From: Desulfobacterales bacterium
GTDB taxonomy: Bacteria; Desulfobacterota; Desulfobacteria; Desulfobacterales; Desulfobacteraceae
Direction of reading: 5' to 3'
Length of the DNA stretch: 14,977 nt
Assembly: GCA_022361095.1 (NCBI GenBank)
Contig: JAKSBO010000476.1
Coordinates: 1 to 14,977 of the forward strand
The number at the start of each line of letters is the position of its first letter. Position 1 is the first letter of the stretch. Below, one piece after another: positions 1-6,476 of the stretch. Under the pieces are notes generated by a model, which saw only the letters and a program-made list of their open reading frames with translations, made no database searches and had not been told where the DNA came from. Made by a program: the position numbers and the translations under genes.

Positions 1-1
1 T

Positions 2-874
2 ATTATCGGCGTAGGCGCCAATGACATGACCGGCATGCTGTTGCCCATTGCCACCAGCCTGACCGGCAGGGTTGAAAACACGCCGATCATTGTGACCGGG
101 GCCGTGGCCACCCCGTCTGCCGAGACCGCCCAGATGGATATGGCCGTTAAAATGACCAATCAGTCGGCCCAGGAAGCCCTGACCATGGTAAAAAACTATA
201 TCCAGGGCCTGAGCCCGGATATCAGCATCCCCTGGCTGTTCGGGGATTTCCTCCAGCGGTATTCCATCCACCATCAACTGTTATCCGCATCATACAATGT
301 GGGCGGACCGTCCGCAGGGTATGCCCTGGCCCTGAACACCTTGTCGGTTTTGCTCCAGATCCCCCTGTGCATTGACTTTGGTATCACCGGCGCCCCCTGG
401 ACCAAAGGGGTGAAAAAGGACCAGATCGGCGGCTCGGTGATCATCGGCGGGCACCGGAAAAAAACGGAAAAAGTGCTGCTCTATCTTCGGCGGATGTACA
501 TGCCCCTGCAAAACTACCAGGATCTTGAACCTGAATTTCTCATCGGCTACTGGAAGCGGGACAAGGATATTATTGCCGTGACCCATTTTGCCGGCCTCAT
601 GCCCGAGGTGCTGTTTCTGGATGAGGCCCACAATAAAATGCGTGAAGAATTAATTGAAAAGAGAATAAAACACAAAACGCAAAGATACTATGACACCGAG
701 CATACGGCGAATCTGGAAGAAGATATTACCCGGATCAAAAAAACAATGAGAAAACGGGCCGAAGAAGAAATTCTCAAACGGGTCAACGCCATCAGGTTCT
801 ATCTCCAGGACCCCGGCCGGGAAAAATATATTTCCCATGAAAAAATATTTCAAACCTACATCAAGGCAAATTGA
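2..874 (+). CDS. Lon-like (S16 family) protease, C-terminal part
   Basis: The frame is open from base 2, so the start and any ATPase domain lie outside the window. The visible 290 residues carry a Lon-type proteolytic domain. The nucleophile motif GGPSAG has its serine codon at 311-313, and a downstream GGHRKK segment probably supplies the lysine of the Ser-Lys dyad. The usual TGE segment between them reads TGAPWTKG, so this is a divergent Lon relative rather than the housekeeping Lon. After the protease domain come about 80 residues that are strongly charged (rich in K, E and R), probably a helical or coiled-coil tail that ordinary Lon lacks. The protein is expected to be cytosolic and ATP-dependent if the missing N-terminus has an AAA+ module. 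The family call is solid from the motif; substrate and subtype are unknown. The next gene starts about 190 bases downstream. Confidence 0.75.
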   Translation: MIGVGANDMTGMLLPIATSLTGRVENTPIIVTGAVATPSAETAQMDMAVKMTNQSAQEALTMVKNYIQGLSPDISIPWLFGDFLQRYSIHHQLLSASYNVGGPSAGYALALNTLSVLLQIPLCIDFGITGAPWTKGVKKDQIGGSVIIGGHRKKTEKVLLYLRRMYMPLQNYQDLEPEFLIGYWKRDKDIIAVTHFAGLMPEVLFLDEAHNKMREELIEKRIKHKTQRYYDTEHTANLEEDITRIKKTMRKRAEEEILKRVNAIRFYLQDPGREKYISHEKIFQTYIKAN

Positions 875-945
875 CCGTCTGACGACCGCCGTTGGAACAC
901 GGCCATGCCATATCAGGTCGCAAATGCGGCGATGAAAATGGCTTA

Positions 946-972
946 TTGACGCAGGGTGTAATTTTCTATAAT
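946..972 (+). promoter_or_regulatory. Candidate sigma-70 promoter
   Basis: TTGACG at 946-951 and a perfect TATAAT at 967-972, separated by 15 bases (shorter than the ideal 17). It lies about 90 bases before the ATG at 1061 and would drive the CxxCC gene. The rest of the 875-1060 gap shows no gene. Confidence 0.45.
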
Positions 973-1060
973 CTGCAGTCAATGTTATTATTATTGAGTA
1001 AGCTCAGATAGCCTTTTGGTTAGCTACAGAATCCTCTCTGTCTTACATAGGAGAGGCTAT

Positions 1061-1540
1061 ATGACAGCAATCATGGGCGATTCATGCCGGAATACATTCA
1101 AAGACATTCTGGAAGATCAATTCCGGGAAAAAATCTACAACAGTTTTATCAATGACGCGGTTCTTCCCGTGTTGAAGGACGTCATGGCATATTCCCATGA
1201 TATTGTCGACGCCCTTGAAAGTTCGAATCAAAGCCCTGCTGTGGCATGCGGGCCAGACTGCAGTTACTGCTGTCATTCCCAAATACATGTGCTGCCCATT
1301 GAAGCCTTGCTTATCCTCTCCTCTCTAAAGGCCTTTGTTCTCAAAAGCGGCAGCGGAACACTGATGCTTTTGGAGTTGTGCCGAAAGGCTGACTGTTTTA
1401 ATGTCCGGCTCAGTGTGAATCCCGCTTTAAACCCTAACAGCAAATCTTCGTACCGGGATTTCAATGTGTTACGCAAGTGGCATGAACAATTTGAATTCAA
1501 AGGAGACTCCTGCCTGTGCCGAGTTCCCAGACAGGGGTAA
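1061..1540 (+). CDS. CxxCC-motif protein (YkgJ-like metal-chelating family), truncated at the C-terminus
   Basis: A 159-residue ORF. I chose the ATG at 1061 because a GGAGAG ribosome site lies just before it; an in-frame TTG at 1016 has none. Residues 63-71 carry the cysteine cluster C-x3-C-x2-CC (CGPDCSYCC), the hallmark of the YkgJ-type putative zinc/iron-chelating domain. In that family a second cysteine block, roughly CxxL...C.IY..RP..CR, follows some 60-100 residues later. Here the frame reaches what looks like the start of it (GDSCLC) and then stops after seven more residues. None of the three forward frames across 1500-1560 restores the missing block, so this looks like a real 3' loss rather than one sequencing slip. 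The product may be non-functional. Biochemical role in the family is poorly defined. Confidence 0.6.
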   Translation: MTAIMGDSCRNTFKDILEDQFREKIYNSFINDAVLPVLKDVMAYSHDIVDALESSNQSPAVACGPDCSYCCHSQIHVLPIEALLILSSLKAFVLKSGSGTLMLLELCRKADCFNVRLSVNPALNPNSKSSYRDFNVLRKWHEQFEFKGDSCLCRVPRQG

Positions 1541-1558
1541 CAGGACATTTAATTTAAA

Positions 1559-2059
1559 ATGATCACAACAAAAAATAATTTTTTAAATAAGCAAATTCCC
1601 AAATTAAACAATCGTTATTTACTCACCTTTTCCAAGGATGACACCTGTATAGAATATTTTCTTTGCAGCCGGAGAACAGGAAGACAGATTTCAAAAGCAC
1701 TGATTGTTTCCCATGAAGTTTTTTCAGGCAGTCTCTATGTTTCCAGGTTTTATCCGGAACTGTACAGGGAGATAAACTGCAAATACCTGTCAGCAGCCTG
1801 CTTTTATCTCATGGTTCATCATGCCGCAGGTGTCTTTAGACTGCTAAATCAATGCCGGGTCAATCTGGAAACAGATAAAGCTGTATTTTTCCAGTTTTAT
1901 TCCAGGCTTCGGGAATTTCATTTTTACATCCGATATGCCAGACCGGCTGATAAGGTTTACTTGACAGGAACTTACCAGAAAAATGAAATTTACGATAACC
2001 TGGTCCATATAACGGCTATGGGCCGGCCCGGTCTATCAGTACCCAGGCTCGCCCCATAA
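1559..2059 (+). CDS. Hypothetical protein, possibly truncated
   Basis: A 166-residue ORF that I do not recognise. It is soluble-looking, rich in aromatic residues (many F and Y) and has scattered cysteines (DDTCIEYFLC, REINC, SAACF) that form no clear metal motif. There is no signal peptide and no convincing membrane helix. It follows the truncated CxxCC gene by 18 bases with only a weak ribosome site, and is visibly AT-richer than the flanking genes, which suggests foreign origin. Its last residues are encoded inside repeat copy A, in a different frame from the coding frame that meets copy B. The natural C-terminus may therefore have been replaced by read-through into the element. Real gene or gene fragment: plausible; function: unknown. 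Confidence 0.4.
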   Translation: MITTKNNFLNKQIPKLNNRYLLTFSKDDTCIEYFLCSRRTGRQISKALIVSHEVFSGSLYVSRFYPELYREINCKYLSAACFYLMVHHAAGVFRLLNQCRVNLETDKAVFFQFYSRLREFHFYIRYARPADKVYLTGTYQKNEIYDNLVHITAMGRPGLSVPRLAP

Positions 2060-2091
2060 CAAAACATGAAAGTAACTTGTTGTTACTTTCA
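2018..2091 (+). repeat. Dispersed repeat, copy A, with hairpin
   Basis: The core at 2035-2075 matches 4712-4752 (copy B) at 35 of 41 positions without gaps; the shared signature is GGYTCRMCCCATAACAAAA followed by yATGAAAG. It ends in a perfect 10-bp hairpin, TGAAAGTAAC (2067-2076) and GTTACTTTCA (2082-2091), with loop TTGTT. Copy B also pairs at this place, TATGAAAG with CTTTCATA. A GC-rich palindrome (GGGCCGGCCC, 2020-2029) precedes the core. Both copies have the same orientation and end a coding sequence. The nature of the element is unknown. Confidence 0.6.
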
Positions 2092-2103
2092 GATAACAGC
2101 CAC

Positions 2104-2145
2104 GGGCTGACCGATCTGTCCACTGTGGTTCAGCCCATAGCAAAA
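2104..2145 (+). repeat. Hairpin with a partial third copy of the repeat core
   Basis: GGGCTGACC (2104-2112) pairs with GGTTCAGCCC (2127-2136), allowing a one-base bulge. The right arm runs into CCCATAGCAAAA, so 2127-2145 matches the repeat core of copy B at 16 of 19 positions in the same orientation. It may be a degenerate tandem copy of the element beginning at 2018. Confidence 0.35.
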
Positions 2146-2211
2146 ATTAAGGCCCATGATCGGAATATTAGCGGCACCCATATGTGCCCATTGACGCAAC
2201 GAAGAAGACGG

Positions 2212-2307
2212 ATGAAAAGGCAGCCATATGGAAGATTTTATTTTGAACTTGGGCCTAAAAAGCGCCAGGAGAAATATCTCCGGAGATTTTATTATACTCT
2301 GAATTAA
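2212..2307 (+). CDS. Possible small basic protein (31 residues)
   Basis: The frame is open from 2077, but the only protein-like part starts at the ATG at 2212. It encodes a short, strongly basic peptide with KRQPYGRFYFELGPKKR, then an RR-rich tail. The pattern resembles small Arg-rich bacterial proteins with RFYF-x-LG segments, but I cannot place it in a family. The ribosome site is weak (AGAAGACGG touching the ATG). It converges on the cold-shock gene with 8 bases between the two stops. It could be a remnant or chance ORF. Confidence 0.2.
   Translation: MKRQPYGRFYFELGPKKRQEKYLRRFYYTLN
2276..2287. repeat. 12-bp perfect palindrome between convergent ends
   Basis: ATCTCCGGAGAT is a perfect palindrome about 28 bases beyond the cold-shock stop codon, with A/T-rich sequence on both sides. 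It may help end transcription from either side, but the stem is short for a terminator and it could equally be a protein site. Confidence 0.3.
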
Positions 2308-2315
2308 TTAAATTT

Positions 2316-2519
2316 TTAAATCACGGTTACATTGGTAGCTGCAGGCCCTTTTTGACCCTGCTCGATATCAAAGGAGACACGATCCCCCTCGTTAAGTGAC
2401 TTAAAGCCGCTTGAGTTGATACCTGAATGATGTACAAAAACATCTTTTCCACCGTCTTCTCGTTCAATAAATCCAAAACCTTTTGCGTCGTTAAACCACT
2501 TTACGATCCCAGTTGCCAT
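2316..2519 (-). CDS. Cold-shock protein (CspA family)
   Basis: A complete single-domain cold-shock protein of 67 residues, the usual length. The nucleic-acid binding motifs are intact: RNP1 KGFGFIE near residues 13-19 and RNP2 VFVHHS near residues 27-32, within [17 protein letters not shown] at the N-terminus. It binds single-stranded RNA/DNA as an RNA chaperone in the cytosol, often during cold or growth shifts. AGGAGAG lies seven bases before the ATG. A good promoter at 2650-2677 would give a leader of roughly 120 bases, in keeping with the long regulatory leaders of cspA-type mRNAs. It diverges from the DEAD-box helicase gene, a partner in RNA unfolding in many bacteria. Confidence 0.95.
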   Translation of the reverse strand: MATGIVKWFNDAKGFGFIEREDGGKDVFVHHSGINSSGFKSLNEGDRVSFDIEQGQKGPAATNVTVI

Positions 2520-2649
2520 ATCGGCACTCTCCTAAATAAAAAAAGTAAATATAAATCGCTTCAAACTTTGGGGGCAATCGCAGATGTTTTTGAGATATAC
2601 ACCTTGGGGCAGGAAACTTAAAACACGTGAAATTGTGCAATGGCTATGA

Positions 2650-2677
2650 ATCATACAGAAATAAGGGAGGATGTCAA
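2650..2677 (-). promoter_or_regulatory. Promoter of the cold-shock gene
   Basis: On the minus strand, TTGACA (2677-2672) and TATGAT (2655-2650) stand 16 bases apart: a perfect -35 and a one-mismatch -10. The start of transcription would be near 2643, giving a leader of about 120 bases before the ATG at 2519. The -10 overlaps the left arm of the inverted repeat at 2652-2711. Confidence 0.65.
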
Positions 2678-2711
2678 GAAAACAATCAACTCGGCTTGCA
2701 TTTTCTGTATG
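2652..2711. promoter_or_regulatory. 10-bp inverted repeat spanning divergent promoters
   Basis: CATACAGAAA (2652-2661) and its exact reverse complement TTTCTGTATG (2702-2711) are 40 bases apart. The left arm overlaps the -10 and spacer of the cold-shock promoter; the right arm fills most of the spacer of the candidate helicase promoter. This is the layout expected of paired operator half-sites for a shared regulator; an RNA stem is less likely because transcription runs outward. Confidence 0.5.
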
Positions 2712-2723
2712 TTAGTGTATTAT
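2696..2723 (+). promoter_or_regulatory. Candidate promoter of the RNA helicase gene
   Basis: TTGCAT (2696-2701) and TATTAT (2718-2723, one mismatch to consensus) are 16 bases apart. It points towards the helicase and would leave a leader of nearly 290 bases before the GTG at 3018. That leader region (2724-3017) holds no convincing gene. Confidence 0.4.
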
Positions 2724-2824
2724 ACGGTACTTTTGAATGTAAAGAGACATTCCCTGTCAGAAACACTTCTTTCAGGTAGTCCTCGCTGACCGCGTTGTCT
2801 GACAAACATCGTAAGTTGACGTTG

Positions 2825-2841
2825 AAGTTTTACTAAAACTT
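2825..2841. promoter_or_regulatory. 17-bp palindrome upstream of the helicase
   Basis: AAGTTTTA-C-TAAAACTT, a perfect 8-bp inverted repeat around one base, lies in the helicase leader and is flanked by TTGACG (2816) and TTGACC (2840). Its compact symmetry fits a dimeric repressor site. No clear -10 accompanies either TTGAC. Confidence 0.35.
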
Positions 2842-3017
2842 GACCGTGAAAACAGTATGAAGATTTTGTTGGAAACGTCTTTTAATTTCTTCTCCAAGTT
2901 AATGAATTTAAAATCATAACTTATCTTTTTTCACCGAATACATGATCGTGGACGACGATTGGGGGACCTGTTTAACAGATCCGGTCTGTCAATCCACGTT
3001 GAGGAGATTAATTAAGA

Positions 3018-4160
3018 GTGAGTTTTACCCAATTTGGTTTTCACCCCGGCATTCACACAGGTATCCGCAGCGCCGGTTATACCCATGCAACACCCATCCA
3101 GAAAAGAACAATTCCGGCAATACTTGACGGCAAAGATGTCCTTGGTTTGGCCCAGACAGGGACCGGCAAAACAGCAGCCTTTTTGCTTCCTGTTCTTCAC
3201 CATCTGCTTAATCAGCGGGTTGAAAAAACATCAGCCCGGCCCAAAGCATTAATTATGGTTCCAACCCGGGAACTGGCCGAACAGATCTATGGAAATATAA
3301 AAAAACTGGCCGCGCACACTACCATTAAAAGCATAGCAGTATACGGCGGTGTCAAAAAGACACCACAGATTAAAACACTCCGCAGTGGTGTTGACATTGT
3401 TGTCGCCTGCCCGGGTCGCCTGATTGATCTGCTCAATGAAAAGGCATTAACGCTTAAAGCCGTTAAAACCCTGGTTCTTGATGAAGCGGACCAGATGCTG
3501 GATATGGGTTTTATACCTGATATCCGGCGAATTGTCCGATACCTGCCTGAAAACAGACAGTCTCTTGTCTTTTCCGCCACAATGCCCAGACAGATAGAGC
3601 ATCTGGTACAGACAATGTTACATCGGCCGGTTAAAATTCAAATTAACCATAAGCAGGCTTCTCCAAGCATTCGACATAGCTGGATCGCTGTCCGAAAAGA
3701 AGAACGGACCGCTCTGCTGAAAAAACTGTTTTCAGGAAAAGATATGACCAGCACCCTTGTTTTTACCCGTACCAAACACAAGGCAAAGCGTCTTGCATGC
3801 CAATTGAAAAAATCAGGATACAGCGCGGCATCACTTCAGGGGAATCTTTCCCAGAATCAACGAAGAAAGGCCATGGACGGATTTCGCAATGGGGCATTTA
3901 AAATACTTGTGGCAACGGATATCGCTGCCAGAGGCATTGACGTTTCAGGCGTTTCCCATGTCATCAACTATGATCTGCCTGATACGGTTGAAACATATAT
4001 TCATCGAACCGGAAGAACCGGAAGGGCGGATCAGTCCGGGCAAGCCTATACCTTTGCCTCTCCTTCAGATGGTAAAATGATCGCTATGATTGAAAAAAAT
4101 ATAGGTCGAAAAATGAAAAACCAATCCCGATTATCCATAGAAAGTTCCCGGCAGGGATAA
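3018..4160 (+). CDS. rhlE: DEAD-box ATP-dependent RNA helicase, RhlE type
   Basis: A complete 380-residue helicase core that unwinds RNA duplexes with ATP in the cytosol. All signature motifs are present in order: Q motif (GYTHATPIQ), motif I AQTGTGKT (residues 45-52), Ia PTRELAEQ, Ib ACPGRL, II DEAD (155-158), III SAT, IV VFTRT, V ATDIAARGID and VI HRTGRTGRA. The C-terminal tail after motif VI is only about 40 residues, so it lacks the DbpA/CsdA RNA-binding extension; this and the Q-motif region favour the RhlE subgroup. The start is GTG with GAGGAG 11 bases upstream. It diverges from the cold-shock gene and is followed after 20 bases by the small basic gene, probably co-transcribed. Subgroup and symbol are inferred; the superfamily is certain. 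Confidence 0.92.
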   Translation: MSFTQFGFHPGIHTGIRSAGYTHATPIQKRTIPAILDGKDVLGLAQTGTGKTAAFLLPVLHHLLNQRVEKTSARPKALIMVPTRELAEQIYGNIKKLAAHTTIKSIAVYGGVKKTPQIKTLRSGVDIVVACPGRLIDLLNEKALTLKAVKTLVLDEADQMLDMGFIPDIRRIVRYLPENRQSLVFSATMPRQIEHLVQTMLHRPVKIQINHKQASPSIRHSWIAVRKEERTALLKKLFSGKDMTSTLVFTRTKHKAKRLACQLKKSGYSAASLQGNLSQNQRRKAMDGFRNGAFKILVATDIAARGIDVSGVSHVINYDLPDTVETYIHRTGRTGRADQSGQAYTFASPSDGKMIAMIEKNIGRKMKNQSRLSIESSRQG

Positions 4161-4180
4161 CCCGAAAAAAAGGAAGGTGC

Positions 4181-4337
4181 ATGGCAGTCAAAAATAAATA
4201 TACCTTTGCGAAACGACAGAAAGAACTGCTGAAAAGAAAGAAAAAAGAAGAAAAAAGAAGAAAAAAAACAGCGCAGGATGGAAAAAAAGAACGGAACAGA
4301 AAATGAGCCTGAAACCGAATTTAATCCGGAAGAGTAA
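4181..4337 (+). pseudogene. Small Lys/Arg-rich protein with frame break in an A8 run
   Basis: AAGGAAGG precedes the ATG at 4181. The first frame gives a 41-residue peptide starting with KYTFAKRQKELLKRKKK and ending at TGA 4304-4306. The TFAKRQKE opening is typical of a small conserved basic protein of proteobacteria that I know only as uncharacterised. Its usual acidic C-terminus is visible in the +1 frame (NGTENEPETEFNPEE, stop at 4335-4337), reached by skipping one A in the run of eight at 4261-4268. So the gene is either frameshifted, slips during expression, or the run length is misread. It lies between helicase and methyltransferase remnant, consistent with one RNA-related operon. Confidence 0.55.
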
Positions 4338-4345
4338 TTTTTTTT

Positions 4346-4756
4346 ATGCCTGATGCCCGGGTGCGGTATACAACCCTGGAAACCGGAGATGGATATTCAT
4401 ATCCGTATGCTTCGGGACGTTCTTTAGTTTGATGACCCTGACGGCGTTGCCGGAAAGCTTAGGATTTCTTCTTCGGCGGCTTGGCCTATCTTCGGGGTGA
4501 TCTGGCCTTCAGGGAGGTGCTTGCCAACCTGATGCCGGATTATCAGATCAAAGGCAAACGTTTGCTGGAGGTTGGCTGTGGTATAGCCTTAGCAAGCCTG
4601 GTGTTAAACCAGCGGGCTGCAGATATTACGGCAACGGACCACCAGTCTGCCGCCAGGGACTTACTGGATTACAATGTCGATCTGAATAACGGCCATGGCC
4701 AACTTGGCCGCATCAACACCCAGGTTCGACCCATAACAAAATATGAAAGCAATTAA
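4346..4756 (+). pseudogene. Class I SAM-dependent methyltransferase, decayed
   Basis: Pieces of one methyltransferase lie in successive frames. MPDARVRYTTLETG comes from 4346; the next piece, MDIHIRMLRDVL, is in another frame from 4389, has a TAG stop (4425-4427) where relatives have Q, and continues FDDPDGVAGKL through WPIFGVIWPSG. One missing G near 4512-4514 then shifts to the frame holding EVLANLM and the SAM-binding motif LLEVGCGIALASLVL, then ADITATDHQ. After DYNVDLNNG (about 4692) the sequence stops resembling the family and runs into repeat copy B, so the whole C-terminal half is missing. The family, usually about 220 residues and often annotated as protein-lysine methyltransferase-like, is recognised with good confidence; its substrate is not. 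With two frame breaks, a stop and a lost 3' half this is a true pseudogene. Confidence 0.8.
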
Positions 4757-4778
4757 ACGGCTTATTTCTACTTTCATA
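4695..4778 (+). repeat. Dispersed repeat, copy B, with hairpin
   Basis: The core at 4712-4752 is 35 of 41 identical to copy A at 2035-2075, same orientation, 2.7 kb away. It ends with TATGAAAG (4742-4749) pairing with CTTTCATA (4771-4778); the stem position is kept between copies although the loop differs. It begins where the methyltransferase homology ends and lies 30 bases before the RRM gene. Confidence 0.6.
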
Positions 4779-4807
4779 GACTTTACTTGAAAAAAAAGGA
4801 CGGTTGA

Positions 4808-5089
4808 ATGAATATTTATGTCGGCAATTTTACAGATCAAATGACGGAAACAATGCTTCGAGAAATGTTTGAGGCATTTGGTGTGGTCGATCGTGTTCAA
4901 ATCATAAAAAACAGATTCAACGGACGTTCAAAGGGATTCGGTTTTGTGGAAATGCCGAGTAACTCCGAAGCAGATAAAGCCATTAAGGCTTTGAATGGCA
5001 ACATGATTAATAAAAAGCCCCTTAAAATCAAACATGGGGATTCAGGTGCCAAAAAAAAGAGAAAGAAATTTAAAAAAAGAAACTACTGA
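4808..5089 (+). CDS. RRM-domain RNA-binding protein
   Basis: A 93-residue protein with one RNA-recognition motif: RNP2 IYVGNF at residues 3-8 and RNP1 KGFGFVEM at 42-49, the aromatic residues for RNA stacking intact, followed by a strongly basic tail (AKKKRKKFKKRNY). This is the bacterial/cyanobacterial Rbp type, a cytosolic RNA binder often linked to cold or stress. An AAAAAGGA stretch gives the ribosome site about eight bases before the ATG. Position after the helicase, cold-shock and basic-peptide genes supports an RNA-chaperone role. Its leader contains the hairpin of repeat copy B, which could influence its expression. No strong terminator is seen downstream; 5090-5291 holds no gene. Confidence 0.9.
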   Translation: MNIYVGNFTDQMTETMLREMFEAFGVVDRVQIIKNRFNGRSKGFGFVEMPSNSEADKAIKALNGNMINKKPLKIKHGDSGAKKKRKKFKKRNY

Positions 5090-5226
5090 AGCTTTTTTGA
5101 ATAGAGAATATGCCTTTTGGGACACCCCTAGTCTCGAACCCCTACAACGAACTTATATTTATATTCCCGACCAACCGGTTTAAATAGATCCAAAGGAAGA
5201 CCTTTTTTAAAAAAAATCTTATATTT

Positions 5227-5254
5227 AAACATGCGCTTTCCTAAAAACATGTTT
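5227..5254 (-). terminator. Weak terminator-like hairpin after the aminotransferase gene
   Basis: AAACATG (5227-5233) pairs with CATGTTT (5248-5254), loop 14. On the minus strand it is followed about ten bases later by a run of eight T. It lies 38 bases beyond the aminotransferase stop. The stem is AT-rich, so the call is tentative. Confidence 0.3.
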
Positions 5255-5291
5255 GACCGAAAATTTAATGGGTCCCGGATGCTGTCAGCCG

Positions 5292-6476
5292 TTACATCTT
5301 GCGATGAGAAGACGCTGAGCCAAGGGCAAACTGAAACCGTTCAATCACACGCAAGGCATCCCGGTCGGACATGGCCGGAAAAAGCGGCAGGCTCAAGGCC
5401 TGGGAATAATAGCGCTCGGCCTGGGGACACCGGCCCTTTGCATATCCGTATTTATCTGCATAATAGGGTTGAAAATATATGGGGATGTAATGAACTTGGC
5501 AAAAGATGTTATCCGCCTTCAGCCTTTCATACACCTGCCGCCTCTTTGCCGCACCGTCTTTCAGGCGGATGGGATAAAGGTGGGGGCAGGCGTTCAGTGC
5601 GAGATCCTGGTGGGGCAGGACCAAATTATCGTGTTTTGAGAACGCATGATTGTACATGGAGACGATCTGTCTGCGCCGATTTGTGAACCGGTCCAGCCGG
5701 GAGAGTTGGGAAACGCCCAAGGCGCACTGGATATCGGTGATCCGGTAATTAAACCCCAGGCTGCTCATTTCATACGCCCAGCCGCCATGCTGTTGAAGCA
5801 AGGCATCATGGCGCACCATGCCATGGTTGCGCAAGCATCTTACCCGCTCTGCCAAAGACCTGTCATTTGTCATGACCGCCCCGCCCTCCCCTGTGGTGAT
5901 GGTCTTTACCGGATGAAAGGAAAAAACAGCCAGGTCCGTATGGGTGCAGCTGCCGCAGGCATATCGTTCCCCCTCCGCCTGATAAAAAGACCCCAGGGCG
6001 TGGGCCGCATCCTCCACAAGTGAAAATCCATGCTTTTTCGACAATTCAGCTATGGCGGCAAGATCCGCCCCAAGGCCGGCAAAATCCACGGGGATCACCA
6101 CCTTGGGCGGTTTGTTTTCCCGGCAGTATAGGTCAAGCTGTTGCGGGCACAGGCAAAGCGTTCCCGGATCAATATCAATGAAATCCGCCCGCCCCCCGCA
6201 GTATTCAATACAATTGGCAGAGGCCAGAAAGGAAATGGGTGATGTCAGGCCGACATCGCCTTTGCCCACATTGAGGGCCAGGCATGCCAGATGCAGCGCA
6301 GCGGTGCCGTTGGCGCAGGCAATGCAATGTTCTGCGCCTGTAATCTCACACAGCATAGCTTCGAACGCCTCCACCCTGGGGCCTGTGGTCAGATAGTCCG
6401 TCTCCAGTGCGTCGGCAACCGCAGAAATATCCCTGTCATCCACGCTCTGGCGGCCGTAATTCAAAATTTTGGGCAT
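5292..6476 (-). CDS. pseC: PLP-dependent sugar-nucleotide aminotransferase, PseC-like
   Basis: A 394-residue DegT/DnrJ/EryC1/StrS-family aminotransferase. Order of features: YGRQSVDDRDI at the N-terminus, TTGPRVEAFE, ANGTAALHLA, VEDAAHALGS, and HPVKTITTGEGG with the PLP lysine at residue 191. Then come NHGMVRHD, GFNYRITDIQCALG and the late HYIPIYFQPYY. This set is characteristic of PseC, which aminates UDP-4-keto-6-deoxy-L-AltNAc using glutamate during pseudaminic acid synthesis for glycans on flagellin or surface polysaccharide. I chose ATG 6476 because GAGG lies six bases upstream; an in-frame GTG at 6500 adds eight unconserved residues. No pseB, pseF or other partner is adjacent, so the exact sugar is less certain than the reaction class. 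Confidence 0.8.
   Translation of the reverse strand: MPKILNYGRQSVDDRDISAVADALETDYLTTGPRVEAFEAMLCEITGAEHCIACANGTAALHLACLALNVGKGDVGLTSPISFLASANCIEYCGGRADFIDIDPGTLCLCPQQLDLYCRENKPPKVVIPVDFAGLGADLAAIAELSKKHGFSLVEDAAHALGSFYQAEGERYACGSCTHTDLAVFSFHPVKTITTGEGGAVMTNDRSLAERVRCLRNHGMVRHDALLQQHGGWAYEMSSLGFNYRITDIQCALGVSQLSRLDRFTNRRRQIVSMYNHAFSKHDNLVLPHQDLALNACPHLYPIRLKDGAAKRRQVYERLKADNIFCQVHYIPIYFQPYYADKYGYAKGRCPQAERYYSQALSLPLFPAMSDRDALRVIERFQFALGSASSHRKM

Noticed and set aside
2018..2091. Repeat copy A as an integron attC site
   Set aside because: CCCATAAC loosely resembles one attC core, but no matching GTTRRRY core with paired inner arms is found at the expected distance, and no integrase is present.
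5126..5150. tRNA-like CTCGAACCCC segment, resembling a T-arm on the minus strand
   Set aside because: The arm does not pair correctly and no acceptor, D or anticodon stems can be drawn around it.
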